DNA of 64,000 nt. Source: Sipunculus nudus (taxonomy: Eukaryota; Annelida; Sipuncula; Golfingiida; Sipunculidae). The notes under the pieces are model-generated. The model saw nothing but the letters and a program-made list of their open reading frames with translations, searched no databases and had not been told where the DNA came from. Positions 1 through 10,980 of the stretch are shown here, piece after piece. Position 1 is the stretch's first letter; every line of letters starts with the position of its first letter. The position numbers and the translations under genes are program-made. Where the stretch lies: assembly GCA_026874595.1 (NCBI GenBank), contig CM049317.1, positions 72,129,618 to 72,193,617 of the forward strand. Direction: 5' to 3'.

Positions 1-513
1 GCAAGTTTTGCTGTGTTGAAGAGGATTTAATGTCTCCCAATCCCTGAAACTGATAATAACCTGCCATTTCAGGAAAATATGATCATACCACGGTCAAACA
101 CCACTTATCTCTATGTTTGGGGAGGCGGTGGATTCATTATGTTCACATACAAACCATTCTTTTGTTTCAACTGCCACACCCCCACAGTTTTATTACACAA
201 CAGCACAAAAATTAATTTGTATAAAATTATGAATAGTTCTTGTACAATATAATTGCATAACCTTTAAAAATACTGATCTGATCATGGCTGGTTTCCTTGT
301 TTTGGGTTGTGGTCTTTTGACAGGTCGACCTGTCAGTGTCACAAAGTGGTTTCTTTGACAACCAAACTAGACAGAAGCGAACACAGTAATCAGAATCGTA
401 TCCGGTATAGGTTTGTGAGGATATTATAACGGGTAACGGTATCGAGTCTATACTTTTGGCAACACAGGTTACAGCACTCGATCTTTAAGTTTTATCGTTG
501 CTGATGTTAATAC
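1..513 (-). other. Presumed intron 1 of the PSMD3-like gene
   Basis: AT-rich sequence downstream (in minus-strand sense) of the splice donor at 513-512. No coding exon, repeat array or recognisable element seen. Its intronic status depends on the PSMD3 exon call. Confidence 0.4.
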
Positions 514-670
514 CTTCGAGTGTGAGTAAATCTGCGTCTCTCTTGCTTTCCTCAGAGCTGTCTTTGTCTTCTGCATCTTTCATTTCCACGTCTGCAGGGT
601 CTTCTTTGACCAATTTCGGCTTTTTCAAGCCTGTGGCTGCAGGTTTTTCTGTCAGCATCTCCCTTTTCAT
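514..670 (-). CDS. PSMD3: First coding exon of probable 26S proteasome subunit PSMD3/Rpn3 (partial gene)
   Basis: Minus-strand exon of 52 codons plus one base, starting at the ATG at 670; an in-frame TGA immediately precedes the ATG, so this is the first possible Met. The peptide is highly charged and contains DVEMKDAEDKD followed by DLLTLE, and then a GT splice donor (positions 513-512) after the first base of a G-starting codon. PSMD3/Rpn3 orthologues have a disordered, charged N-terminus with a DVEMK motif, then a TLEDI motif that opens the conserved part. A next exon completing the split codon as Asp would give the same TLED. PSMD3 is a PCI-domain subunit of the 19S lid. The remaining exons would lie beyond position 1. 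Identification rests on a short, poorly conserved N-terminus, so it is probable rather than certain. Confidence 0.6.
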
Positions 671-977
671 TCAATAAGACACAGAGATGATGTTTTCTTC
701 AATTGTTTGTGTCAAATCAATCGGCCACCGGCATGAGTCGCAAGTCACCAATATGTCCGCCACACCTACCCCGCAGCTAATGATCGTCGTAACGTTAATT
801 TACAAATTAGCATTTGTCCCCTATCTGATACAAAAAATAATTATCGATTCTTGACCAAGGACATAAAAACCTATTTAGATAATTTTGGTGTACAGCATTT
901 TATTGGATTCGTATGTAGGTCAAGGTTGTCAGGTTTTGCTTTCAGTGCGGGACTGCTCAGTTGTCAAACAGGTCATC
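671..977. promoter_or_regulatory. Shared intergenic region between divergent start codons (candidate bidirectional promoter)
   Basis: 307 bp separate the minus-strand ATG at 670 from the plus-strand amphiphysin ATG at 978. The interval must hold both 5' UTRs and core promoters unless unseen upstream non-coding exons exist. A CCAAT box lies at 748-752 in a locally GC-richer stretch (about 720-780) that contrasts with the AT-rich surroundings. No clear TATA box is visible for either gene. Divergent, closely spaced housekeeping-type promoters are common in animals. The promoter role is inferred from geometry; transcription start sites cannot be placed. Confidence 0.5.
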
Positions 978-1064
978 ATGGCGGAAGGAGGGAGCGGAGG
1001 CAGCCACCGGAGCGGAGGTTTTGCAAAAGTTTTACAGAAAAGAGTGTTTCGCACAAAAGAAAAG
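978..1064 (+). CDS. Amph: Amphiphysin exon 1 (residues 1-29, N-terminal amphipathic helix)
   Basis: ATG at 978 sits in a good Kozak context (G at +4) and is the first ATG in its open frame. It encodes a Gly/Ser-rich start (MAEGGSGGS) followed by a basic amphipathic stretch, KVLQKRVFRTKEK, matching the H0 helix of amphiphysin/BIN1, which becomes helical on contact with acidic membranes. The donor is AAAG|gtaatg at 1065, phase 0. The Gly/Ser run is longer than in vertebrate BIN1. Confidence 0.93.
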
Positions 1065-1649
1065 GTAATGGCTTACTATTTTGTATATCTGATAAACGAA
1101 TCATGCAATTGTCATTGCGCAGAGTCGATGTTTAGAAATAGATTATGAAGCCTAACTTTTGGTACGATGCTCTAGTGTTAGCTCGAACTTCGGGTGGGCG
1201 TGTTACTCTGAAAGCTGAATACAGGGGGCTGCACTTGCTGTTCACTGATTGTTTCGTGGATATTGTTATCCTGCGTCTAAATGGCATATACGTTTGTGGA
1301 CAACAATACCTCGTGGAAACTTTGCGATTAGTCTTGAAATAAGGAAAAGTATAATTTGTTAGGAACAGGTTTGATAACATTATTTTTATAAACATACAGA
1401 CTTTAGAAATAGAACTGTTGTCTTGTTAATTAATGTAATAAATTAACTTTTAAATTTGGTACACTTGTAATACTTGTTTTACATCAAATTGATTTTACTT
1501 TACACTCAGTGCCTTGTTATATGTTGTGGATGTTAATGGAGTTATCAGTTATCTTTTTTTACTGACTTGCTTGAACTGTATTTAGCCTGATTCTGTGGTT
1601 GCCCAGAAGAAACACTTGTGTTTTGGGTCCTTAAAAACTAGACACCAAG

Positions 1650-1698
1650 GGTGACTATAAAATGTTAGATATATCTGATACAACATTTTATAGTCACC
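1650..1698. repeat. Perfect 17-bp inverted repeat with 15-nt loop
   Basis: Arms GGTGACTATAAAATGTT (1650-1666) and AACATTTTATAGTCACC (1682-1698) are exact reverse complements; the loop itself contains the palindrome AGATATATCT. It lies in intron 1, about 590 bp after exon 1. It could be a very short palindromic MITE or a structured RNA element; no family recognised. Confidence 0.9.
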
Positions 1699-3074
1699 TC
1701 CCCATGTATGCACTTTGGTGGGATTCTAACCTCTGTATGATCTGTGTCTATAAAATGGACAAAACCCCTCAGTATCTCATTTTTATTTAAAGACAAAATT
1801 CTGTTATGACGAGCTAATTGCATAAATTCCCTGCTTAATTAAGTCTATAACTCTTATAAAACGGGACAAGTACACAAAACATTGTCGCCGCTACATATAC
1901 ATTCTAACTGCTTCTTTCATCAGAAATACCCAAAACACAGGTGTTTTGAGTGTTTCAAGGACTTGTTCTTTCCCTGGTCTCTGGGATAAAGTGCATGTCT
2001 GACTCAGGGACTTGAGTCCTTATAAAACTGAACTTGATTCCAAGTGTTTCAAGTCAAGCACCATTGACATTTTAATACACATGAATTTCTTTAATAAAAA
2101 TATGCATTCTATATTCTGGCAACTAATAAAGGAAAAAAATATAAACTTATTCATATATATGTAAAGAGAGAGACCATGATCACTCCATGTCACTTGTTTG
2201 CTGTCTTCTTTTATGTATAGGTAATATATTATATATAATATATAACATATTAGGCATAATAGTGGTGTGGGGTAGGGCTCCTGGTAGGCTAATCACAGGG
2301 CAGATGTAGAGGTTGTTTACATAATACCTTTGTAATCTCCTAATAGATTAGCCCTAATTGGTTAATTGATGTCTAAATATCATCCAGCACCATTCCACCT
2401 GTGAATGCATTACCAGGGCTACCTTGTCAGTGAATGCATTATGTGCATGCTTCCTCTATTTCTCTCTCACTCTGTTACAAGGTCTCTCCCATACCAGGTT
2501 AAAATGTATAAAAGCTAGTCCTATATTTCTGAGATGGAAGCTAAGTTCATTGATTAAAATAGTTGACATTAATATAAAACAGGGAACAAGTCTATATCAT
2601 TTTAATGATGCATCACATTCTGGATATAAGATGTTAAAAGTTGGTAATTGTATGCAGATCAAACAAAAAATGAAGCTTCATTCAGGTTTTCCATGAATTA
2701 GCCAGTAGGTATGTTGCCATATAGGTATGTACCAACATTATCTTCATGTACTACTGGTATTTACTGCAGAATAACTGGTATTTCAGGTACCTGTTAGGCT
2801 GTGACAGGCAATACAAAACAAAACAGTGATATCTTATAAAGGGAAACATGATAGTGTGGTTGCTTCATTGGCAAACAGCGCAACCATTTATGATTGCTCA
2901 GATTTTGCCTTCTGGCGTTAGATAAGTAAATCATATAAAACCAAAGTCTTGTTTTGTTTAGATGTATGAAAAATGTATGGTTAACCTTATTAAATCTGAT
3001 GTATGCCACAGGCAAATGTTAATCAAGTGATGTCAGATTTTACTCTGAGGTGGATGCATGGATTTTTTTTTCTG

Positions 3075-3498
3075 TTAAAGCTGCCCATTCACCTACTGTT
3101 TGAAAAAGAATTTATGTGATTTCTGGCTTCCTCTGTGTATACACTGTTGATCTAAGGGTAATTCTGGTTATGAAAAGCCTCCTTTGTTTGAACTTGTTTA
3201 TCAACAACATGTTTGTAAACTCAGAAATATTGACAAAAGGAAAAGCATGATACCTAAGATGGTTGGTTGCATATATGCAGAGGTAGAAAGGTCACTTGTT
3301 GCAAAATGCCATTTGCAAAGCGCTGGCTTATCTAACTTGCCACAAGGGGCCCTTGATGATTTTTTTTTTATTATTATAAACACATTGATATAAACAAAAC
3401 AAGCAGCCTGTGTGCAGTAATATCCTGATTTGCTGACCTATTTTTATGAAAGCTCCAAGGGTTTATAATGGTGAGGTAAGTGGTTAGGCCTCTTTTAA
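3075..3498. mobile_element. TTAA-flanked MITE, copy 1
   Basis: Begins TTAAAGCTGCCCATTCACCT and ends in the imperfect complement GGTTAGGCCTCTTTTAA, with TTAA at both ends. The interior (GATTTCTGGCTTCCT, TATCAACAACATG, ACATTGATATAAACAAAACA) is closely matched at 18469-18926 and more weakly at 6620-6980 and 32505-32795. TTAA target duplication is typical of piggyBac and Kolobok elements; superfamily assignment is open. It encodes nothing, so it is non-autonomous. Confidence 0.8.
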
Positions 3499-3886
3499 GT
3501 CTTCAGAAGTGACGTTTTATTCTGGATAATGATTGGATGATTTAAGAGATTTCCTTGTTAACATTTTACTGGTAAATGGTTACCTGAATTTATATTTAGA
3601 TGCTTGTACACTTCAGACATTATTAATTGTAAATATGTTTTTGAAAGTTAAAGTCATATAGCAATGCAACAGAGCAGTTTTACTGGTTATACCATTAAAA
3701 CTCCATTCCGGCAAATCTGCAGCTGTAAAATTAAGTATTAACTCCACAAAGATGCCAGTCTATTGTTAGCATCAAATTTGTTTACAATAGATAAAAAAAA
3801 CCTTTATACCCCTGCCAGGCTCCTGATCTAGCTGTCATGTGTTGTGCACATTGCCACATTTGAATGAGGTGGTTTGACCTGGTCAT

Positions 3887-3906
3887 CCCCCCCCCCCCCC
3901 CCCCCC
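3887..3906 (+). repeat. Poly-C tract (20 nt)
   Basis: Uninterrupted run of C immediately followed by a run of A. Such tracts often mark assembly length uncertainty. Confidence 0.95.
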
Positions 3907-4192
3907 AAAAAAAATGCATGCCTTAATACCTATGAATGGATCGGTCACCATGTGGACAAAGGAATCACCCTGTGTCAGAATGGTATTTAATAATTGAAAT
4001 TCAGAGAATTATATTGGTTATCTCGATTTAATCAAAACCTCTAAAATTTGATGGATTGTTCCTTAGAGTTACCCTTACCCTCCTGAAGTCTGAAAATGTT
4101 ATCAAAGTCCATTCATAACTTTTTGCAGTAGCAGTAACAGACAAACAAACAAAAAAAAACAAGAAGAAAACATAATACCATCCTGGCAGATG

Positions 4193-5281
4193 TACCGTAT
4201 TTATTCCAGTTTGGCGATCCCTCTTATTTCTAGACCCCAAAAAATATTTTGAAAGCATAATTTCTAAAATGACTAATTTCTCGACTGCCGACGATGTTTT
4301 CTGTCGACGATGTTAAGGTGAAATGCCTCCGTCTCTCACGGGCACCGCAGTTTGTATCTGACTAGATTCTTATTACACTGGGCATCCACATCAAACTTGC
4401 TTCCAGTAAAATTTATGAAGATACAAAGATGTTTTTTTCATAATATATAAACATGATAAAGTGTTCAAGAACCAAATGGGTGTCTGTGACGAAGCAAACT
4501 CGTGTACCATTCCTGGTACGCACGTGCCTCTGTGCAATTCACGTGGCATCTTCAGCAATAGTATTTACAAAATACTGCAAAGCACGCGTGGTGGAACAAC
4601 TGAGATACAGGTGGAACCGTCGTCTTAGTTAAGTTTAAACGACCCCGGTTAGTTTTTGGATTGGTGACCGCGCATACCAAACGGGGCCCGATCGAGGGCA
4701 CGCGAGCTATGCCCATTAACGGTCGTGTATATATTTTAACGCGCCTTTACTTTCCTATATTTATTACGTATTATGCATATAAAATTTATCTGATAATTGG
4801 CAGTTATTTTTTATAAAGTCTTCTTCCAACTTGATGCAGCTGCTTGTCCCTTTTCGGCCCGCCGATATCGCTGCCTGGCGGGTTAACTTGAAACAACTGG
4901 TGGTTACATGAGTTGCCGTCTATGTCAAGTGATCGTACATATACGCGAAGTAGTGATCATTTTGTAAAGTGATTGAGCCAGTTTGATTAATCATTTGCGA
5001 ACTGCGTATAATTCATGTGATGGTTGGAAGCCCTTTTGTAGATAATACTGTTAAGCTAACAAAACAAACTTATATACGACCAAATTATCACTCAATTCAT
5101 ATGACCGCTCGAGTGTCAGAGCGGCTCAGGGTCTCTACGGAAGGTTATCAAACCGCATGCCTCTAATATCTCAACCACCGCAAATTCTGCATGAAGATAA
5201 TTTTCAAATATCCTCCATTATCTCGACCTCTGAGAAAATTAATTGTTTTTAAGTGGTCGCCAAATTAGAATAAATACAGTA
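4193..5281. mobile_element. TIR DNA transposon remnant, TA-flanked, 1.09 kb
   Basis: The left end TACCGTATTTATTCCAGTTT continuing GGCGATC is matched in reverse complement by the right end (5252-5281), giving an imperfect terminal inverted repeat of about 28 bp. TA at both borders suggests a Tc1/mariner/pogo-type insertion. The interior is noticeably CpG-richer than the surrounding intron, has no long ORF, and includes the 5S-like segment described separately. Family name not assigned. Confidence 0.7.
4626..4677 (+). pseudogene. 5S rRNA-like segment (3' half) inside a TIR element
   Basis: The stretch reads AGTTAAG, then AACG, then CCCCGGTTAGT, TTGGAT, GGTGACCGC and ATACC in the order and near-spacing of metazoan 5S rRNA. 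In 5S rRNA the corresponding line is GAAGTTAAGCAACG..CCCGGTTAGTACTTGGATGGGTGACCGC..AATACC, covering the internal pol III promoter boxes A to C. The 5' third and 3' terminal stem of 5S are absent or unrecognisable, so it is not a functional 5S gene. Alternatives: remnant of a 5S-derived SINE (SINE3 type) caught within or next to the TIR element. Confidence 0.65.
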
Positions 5282-5687
5282 TTTAATTTGTTTTATCTTC
5301 TGGTTAAAAACCTCCAGTCTAGAGAAAGATAAACAGGTCTGCTAGCCTATGAAATGAAATCATGCTGGTGTATTGAATGAATTAAATTCAAAGTGTAAAG
5401 ACAAAATTGAAATAATTGCAGAATATTGTTTTCATTAGATAATCTTGACTGGTTATTAATTTGCAGTCTGATGCTGTTTATATTGCTGACCCCGTTTTCA
5501 TTATTCCAATGTTAATTATCAGTGAAAGCAATGACACTGAGGATAGATATAACCATTTCAAACAAATATGCTGTTATCTATGAATTAGCACAGAGAGGTC
5601 ACTTCTTTACTTCAGTTCTTTTTTCATGTGTTATATCATTATATGTTAACTAATTTTACTTTTACTAATTTTCTATTCCTGTCAAAA

Positions 5688-5854
5688 CAGTGGAACCTGT
5701 CAGAACGACCACCATTCTATTAAGACCACCTGTCTTCCACCCTTGAGTGAACCATAATCATTTGTGAACATCAGTTAAAACTGACCTGTCTTAAAAGTTA
5801 AAATGGCCATTTTTGGCCAGTCCTATTGGTGGTCTTTATGCACAGGTTTCACTG
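5688..5854. mobile_element. Tigger/pogo-like MITE (167 bp)
   Basis: Ends CAGTGGAACCTGT and ACAGGTTTCACTG are imperfect terminal inverted repeats, followed inward by GACCACC and GGTGGTC. The same end pattern recurs at 47313-47468. CAGTG-starting ends are typical of pogo/Tigger elements; the flanking TA is not preserved here. Confidence 0.65.
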
Positions 5855-6619
5855 TTTTTATCTAAGCAAATGCAAAAGTGTTTAAACTTTATATTTTCTA
5901 CACTTTTTGCTCCATGTGAAGTCTGTAAGCAAGTTTAAAAAAAATGGAATTTTCAACATGATATATTATATATTTTAAATCTTTATGTTATGGAAATCTA
6001 TCTTATGGACTAATAAATCATCAGTTGTTTCTGATAGTCAGGAATATTGAAGCAAATAAAATACTTTCTTTAGCTATTCATTGTTTGAAAATGGAGACTG
6101 TACAAGAAAGCCTAGGCCTGTGAATAGTGAGGGCTCTTAGAATTGATTCAGTTATTGATTTTTTTTTAAACTTTGATTCAATTGTCGATTCAATTCATAC
6201 TTGGGTAATAAATTTCAGACTATTTAAAAAAATGGATTTACATATAGAAAATTCAAGTTATTCAACCACACCGGGGATAACTGTTTTGCAGTTGTAAATA
6301 TCTTCCATGTATTACTATTATGTTAACGGTCTGTTCCTGTTTCATGTTAGTAAAGCATTCATTTAAGCAAACCAATTGATCATTGATTATTCATTAGTAA
6401 GCAGTTACAATAAATATTCCATTATCTGTGAATCTACAAGGGCAGTGTATCTCAATGTCAGACATGTTTAGTAATAAACACTTCATACAAGTAAATATGA
6501 ACACATTTCTCTTGTTCTCACTTTCACCTCCAATCATGTAAGAGCAAAGATGTTTGGTAATCTTGACTCAGTACTGAAGTGCAGAGTGAAGGGTATGCTT
6601 GGCCTGTTACATAACAGCA

Positions 6620-6667
6620 TCCTGGGGAAAAAAACACACTAATTGTGATGTCATTGTTAGTTTCTGC

Positions 6668-6756
<89 letters not shown>

Positions 6757-6980
6757 ATAGGAAATTGAAAGTTTGCCAGTTGCAAAACACACTTTGCTAA
6801 ACTCTGGTTCGTCTAACTTGCCACTAGATGTCTTTATTGAATTTATTTGGATTATTTTGATGGGCTACCCAAAAGTTATAAACAAGTGGATATTTAAACA
6901 GCATGAACAGCCTGTGTGTGATTGGATTGGCATTTCCTGGTCTATTTTTATAAAAGGTACAAAGGACTACTTTTAGAGTT
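6620..6980. mobile_element. TTAA MITE remnant interrupted by an expanded TA microsatellite
   Basis: Sequence right of the TA array (AAGTTTGCCAGTTGCAAAAC, CTAACTTGCCA, ACAGCCTGTGTG) matches the interior of the 3075-3498 MITE. Left of it, GTTAGTTTCTGCATATAT aligns with the MITE's GTTGGTTGCATATATGCAG. The TIR ends have been lost. Confidence 0.55.
6668..6753 (+). repeat. (TA)n microsatellite, about 86 bp
   Basis: Near-pure TA repeat with two TG interruptions; lies at the CATATATGC site of the surrounding MITE. Confidence 0.95.
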
Positions 6981-8083
6981 TAGCAGAGTCAAATAACCTA
7001 ATGATATTGTAAGATGTCTGTGTATTTAAATACATTGACTATATTTGGTCGTCTGATGAGAAGTGATATCTGACAATTAGAATAGTCTCCTGGCACCCAA
7101 CAAAGACAGCAAATGTGAAATTCAACCACTAAGAAAATAGTTGGTTGGCATCCTGATGAGAGTAAGCTTACATACATTTCATTATACAAGGGTTAATTCG
7201 GCATGGGATTTTAATTATAATGTATAATATATGTATCATCTATTTTATCATGAGCAAAGTATTTAGATGCATGTTGTATCATGAGAAAATATATATCGTT
7301 ACAGCCCTAATATTTAGATGTTTTGTTGGAAGTTCCTCTTGTGGTATATATATATATACAGAGGTTTGAGTGTTTCCTGCTGTCTTATTAGAGCTACATA
7401 CTGAGAGAGACTTGCCAATGGTTGAGTGATAGTTACATTACAGGGACCTGTTTGATGAAGGTCTAGCTTGTTTGTGAGCTGCCTCCTTGTTTTTTATCTC
7501 GTTACATCCATCTGTCTGTGCTGTCAGTCAACAAACCAAGGTTTCACCTCCTCAAAATCAACAGGTGTGGTAACAGACTCTGCTTTGCTGTGATATTTAT
7601 ATCACTGTATTACCTCACTAGCCTGGCAGCCTGAAAACAGCCAGAGGCAGTGCTCAGGAGGTGATATGGAGCCAGATAAAGTTCTTGGCAGGCTGCGTCT
7701 CCAGCATTTATTGTCAGCCCAGCCACGGTTGAGAATGATATTTTGCCGCAGATGATGTTTTGTTTGATAATGAACTAAAACAAATGGATCCAGTGAGGCG
7801 TGACTGGCGGATCCCTTGCTCACCTGGCTGTTGTCAGGTTACTGCTGGCATCATGTCTATTTTGCTGTATGATTTCACTGAACTGCACCTGTTGTAAATT
7901 ACATGTGACTTTCTGGTGCATTACCTCATAATATTAATTAATATGTTACAGATGGCAGTTTGAAGAAACACTGAAATACTCAAAAATAGTCATACCTCAA
8001 ACCTGTGGCTTTCTGTACAATGTATATACATATCTTCTTAATGTGCAGGTCAGCTTAGTTTGGCCAAAAACTGGATGCCTGGG

Positions 8084-8298
8084 CAGGGGCAGATCCAGGA
8101 TTATGGAAAAGAGTGAGGGTCAGTCCAGCATACTAAATCTTATTAGAAAATCTTGAAAGGGTCCTCAGGTCTGGAAAAATGATTCAACCGTGGGAGTCCA
8201 GACTGCAAAATTTTGTTTTAAAGTTTCAAACTCTTAAAGAAAGATGCTGAAAAGGTTGGCATCCAGGCCCCCCCCCCCCTACTGATCCACTGCCGCTG
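8084..8298. mobile_element. hAT-like MITE (215 bp)
   Basis: The left end CAGGGGCAGATCCAGGA is matched by the right end CTGATCCACTGCCGCTG in inverted orientation with a few mismatches. CAGGGGCGGATCC-type ends are characteristic of hAT elements. The interior is non-coding and contains a poly-C tract next to the right end. No clean 8-bp target duplication was found by eye. Confidence 0.55.
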
Positions 8299-10734
8299 GG
8301 ACAACTAGGTTTGTGGATCTTTTAGAGTCTTGGTCATAGATGTTTAGACCTGGGAAATCAGAGTTAGGGTCATTTTAGCTGCAGATGTTTGGGTCCAGTA
8401 TTTTGGCCTAGGTCAATGTGTTGTCTGTATCAGAAATCTAGTTAGGTCTCATCTAGCAGGGTTGGCATTCTTCCTAGAAGATAGGTATATAGTCTTCCCT
8501 GGGAAGAAAAGGAAGTTTCTGGAAAGAAAAGGAAGCTAGAGAAGAAATTATTTACATTATCAACAAACTTTTATTTAATATATACACATATTTAACAGAG
8601 AATTACTGAATAATTTATTACAAATGTTCATTATTTACACAATGTCATTTATTATTTATACACAGAATTAGACTGAAATTTTTAATATATTCTCACACTG
8701 CTAAAATAACTAGGTATATATGATAAACATATAATTATTAATCAGTGGTATCAGTTAGTACCAATAATCAATAAAGCTACTCTTAGCCTTAAGGTTTGAT
8801 AATAATTTATAGCCGAAAGGACTCCCACATGATTCAGTGCTAAATAAAAGAACAAATCTTTGCTAAAGAACGCTGAAGTGTAAATAGCCTTTGATCTTTA
8901 AGAATAAAAATAATAACATTAATAAGTAATAGATTAGTATCAGAACTTAAAGAAGCCTTTAGATATTTTGGGATTCCACTCATTTTCTAAATTAGATATT
9001 TCTGGAGAATGGAGTGGAGATATTTTGGGAGCAGACATGGTTAAGAGGCCTCATTGTTTTGTATCAACAGGTTAGATCTGCTCATTGCTGGACAAATAAA
9101 TAAGCACTCTTCTCAACAGTCATTAAATGTTCAAACAGTGTATGCTTCTGCTTAAGCTTAACCAGATTAAACTGAAGTGATTATTTAATTTGGTTTAAGG
9201 TATAATTATATAGCTTAGGGCTAACCCTACTGTACAAAACACCCCAGGAGTGTATATATATTCAGTTTAGATGACCTTTTATACTCAACTCAAAACTGTA
9301 CAAAATATACTATTGGACCTTGTTTATCTTAATTGTTCAACTAAAGACTTCCCCACTGAACCCCCCCCCCCCAGTCGCTCCCCAGTTTCTTTCTTAGACA
9401 CCCAAAGGTTTCTTGCACAGCCTTTAAACATTAGAGTTTGTAAAAAGAATTCCCCTGATTTCACTGACATAAAAGGTCAAAATATTCTTTGAAAAACAAA
9501 AAATGACGTATGTTGTGATTGTATTTGTACCATGGGAAGAAATTGTGGGAAGAAAGTATTTCTTCCCTTCCCTTGCTGTTAATTAAAATGGTGTGAAGAT
9601 TAGGAATTTCTCTTTCCTGTTTAACTATCTTACCCTCTTTGGCCCCTTTATATAAGAGTTAAAGCTGTAATTAAATTGATATTAATTGTGTTTTTAGTGA
9701 TAATTAAAATTATGTGACTGTTTGTGTCTGATTATATTTAGGGAAGATGGGATTTCTGTCTGAGTCACATCTATTCTATTATATGCATTTATTATATTAT
9801 ATATTATTTGCCCAATAATATTCTGATATTATTTTGTTATTTATGAATAATGTAATATAAAATTAGTAAATTAGACCACCAACAAAGTACAATAGGTGTC
9901 TTGTGCTTGCAAGAGCTGAATCTAACACTGCTGGAAAGAGTGAAATAGTTTTTGAAAAATTAAGGACATACATCCTACAGGAGGAGTTCAGAACATGTGG
10001 ACAGGGCGTACATGTACATCCTTTAATATAAATCATTAGAAAATTCTGAGAATTCTTCACTTTTTAAGGTCCCTGGTATATCATTAGAAAAGCTTGGAAA
10101 TTATCTGCAGGAAGTGTATGAACATATATTGGATCCTGCCGTGTATTATTCAGTCAACAAGTGTCATCTGCCTCTTCACACATGGGGTTTCCTCTGAGGT
10201 GTTTATGTTTTTGCACACTTTTATATGAAGACAAGTGGTATTATTTTTCTGCCAGGTGCTCTTTGTTTTTTATTGCATGAGATTGAGACATAAAACTGTA
10301 CCTTGAGCTGTAGCTGGCTCAGTGCTTGATGAAGGGACTGAACAACAGCCTAATACTCAATTAATTGTCATGACTGATGGGGAATAAAAACTTCACAGGG
10401 TTAGATATCAAATTTTTTTCTTACCTGGCAAGTTAACGTGATGATAAAATTGGCCTGCTCTAATGTGTTTGCCACATGCCCAAATTTATTGATTAGAGTA
10501 CATAGTAAATTATACTTGTTCCATATAACTTTTATACACCATTCTACCAAGAGGTGCTGATAGATACTGAAAGAGATGGCAGAACTATAGAAACCGGGCT
10601 TCAGCCTACCTCCGGTACCTTATGCACAACGGGTGTCGCATAATAAATTGTTTCCTGAAAAAGGCTGATACATATTACTTTCCTGAGAATTCCTGTATTT
10701 TATCTTGCTCATAACTGGAGTTTATTATATTAGA

Positions 10735-10802
10735 GGAGGAGGGGTCCGGGGAACCTGGGTTCCCCGTCTGAACTGGGGTGTGGGGGCGGAGCCCCCACCT
10801 AA
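10735..10802. repeat. GC-rich double hairpin
   Basis: Two strong stem-loops in an AT-rich intron: GGGGAACC..GGTTCCCC (about 10746-10764) and GTGGGGGC..GCCCCCAC (about 10781-10798). It lies next to the SINE-like sequence and may be part of the same mobile element. Confidence 0.7.
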
Positions 10803-10879
10803 AGCTTATTTTTTTCTGTTCAAATAGTAAATGGTTTTCCATTTTCACGATAGATGGCACTTCAATCGCAGATATCAAT

Positions 10880-10980
10880 GAACAATATTCGCTCTTGCTG
10901 GTATCTCGTCTCCACGGCTCACATAGTTGCGTGTAGGGCTCCTTTTCTAGAGATCGTAGGTTCGATTCCAATTCAGGCGA
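10880..10980 (+). mobile_element. tRNA-promoter-bearing SINE-like sequence
   Basis: Contains an exact pol III B box GGTTCGATTCC (10959-10969) preceded at tRNA-like distance by a degenerate A-box region (GGCTCACATAGTTGCG) and by GGGCTCC..CTAGAGATCGTAG, which resembles the anticodon arm of a tRNA. It does not fold as a complete tRNA by eye (no matching acceptor stem), so a tRNA-derived SINE head is more likely than a tRNA gene. Confidence 0.5.

Noticed and set aside
1145-1342. Open frame after exon 1 that could extend the amphiphysin N-terminus
   Set aside because: Exon 1 has a clear gtaatg donor and exon 2 resumes exactly in frame at the conserved VLQNLGKAD; this frame has no family similarity.
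4618-4690. Functional 5S rRNA gene
   Set aside because: Only the 3' half is recognisable, with gaps and substitutions, and no terminal stem or T-run terminator is in place.
6607-6792. Minus-strand open frame of alternating Tyr-Ile
   Set aside because: It is a translation of the (TA)n microsatellite, not a protein.
10675-10971. 98-codon minus-strand frame
   Set aside because: It runs through the GC-rich hairpins and the SINE-like B box, so it is repeat-derived.
10951-10980. Functional tRNA gene suggested by the GGTTCGATTCC box
   Set aside because: No complete cloverleaf: acceptor and D arms do not pair by eye. SINE head preferred.
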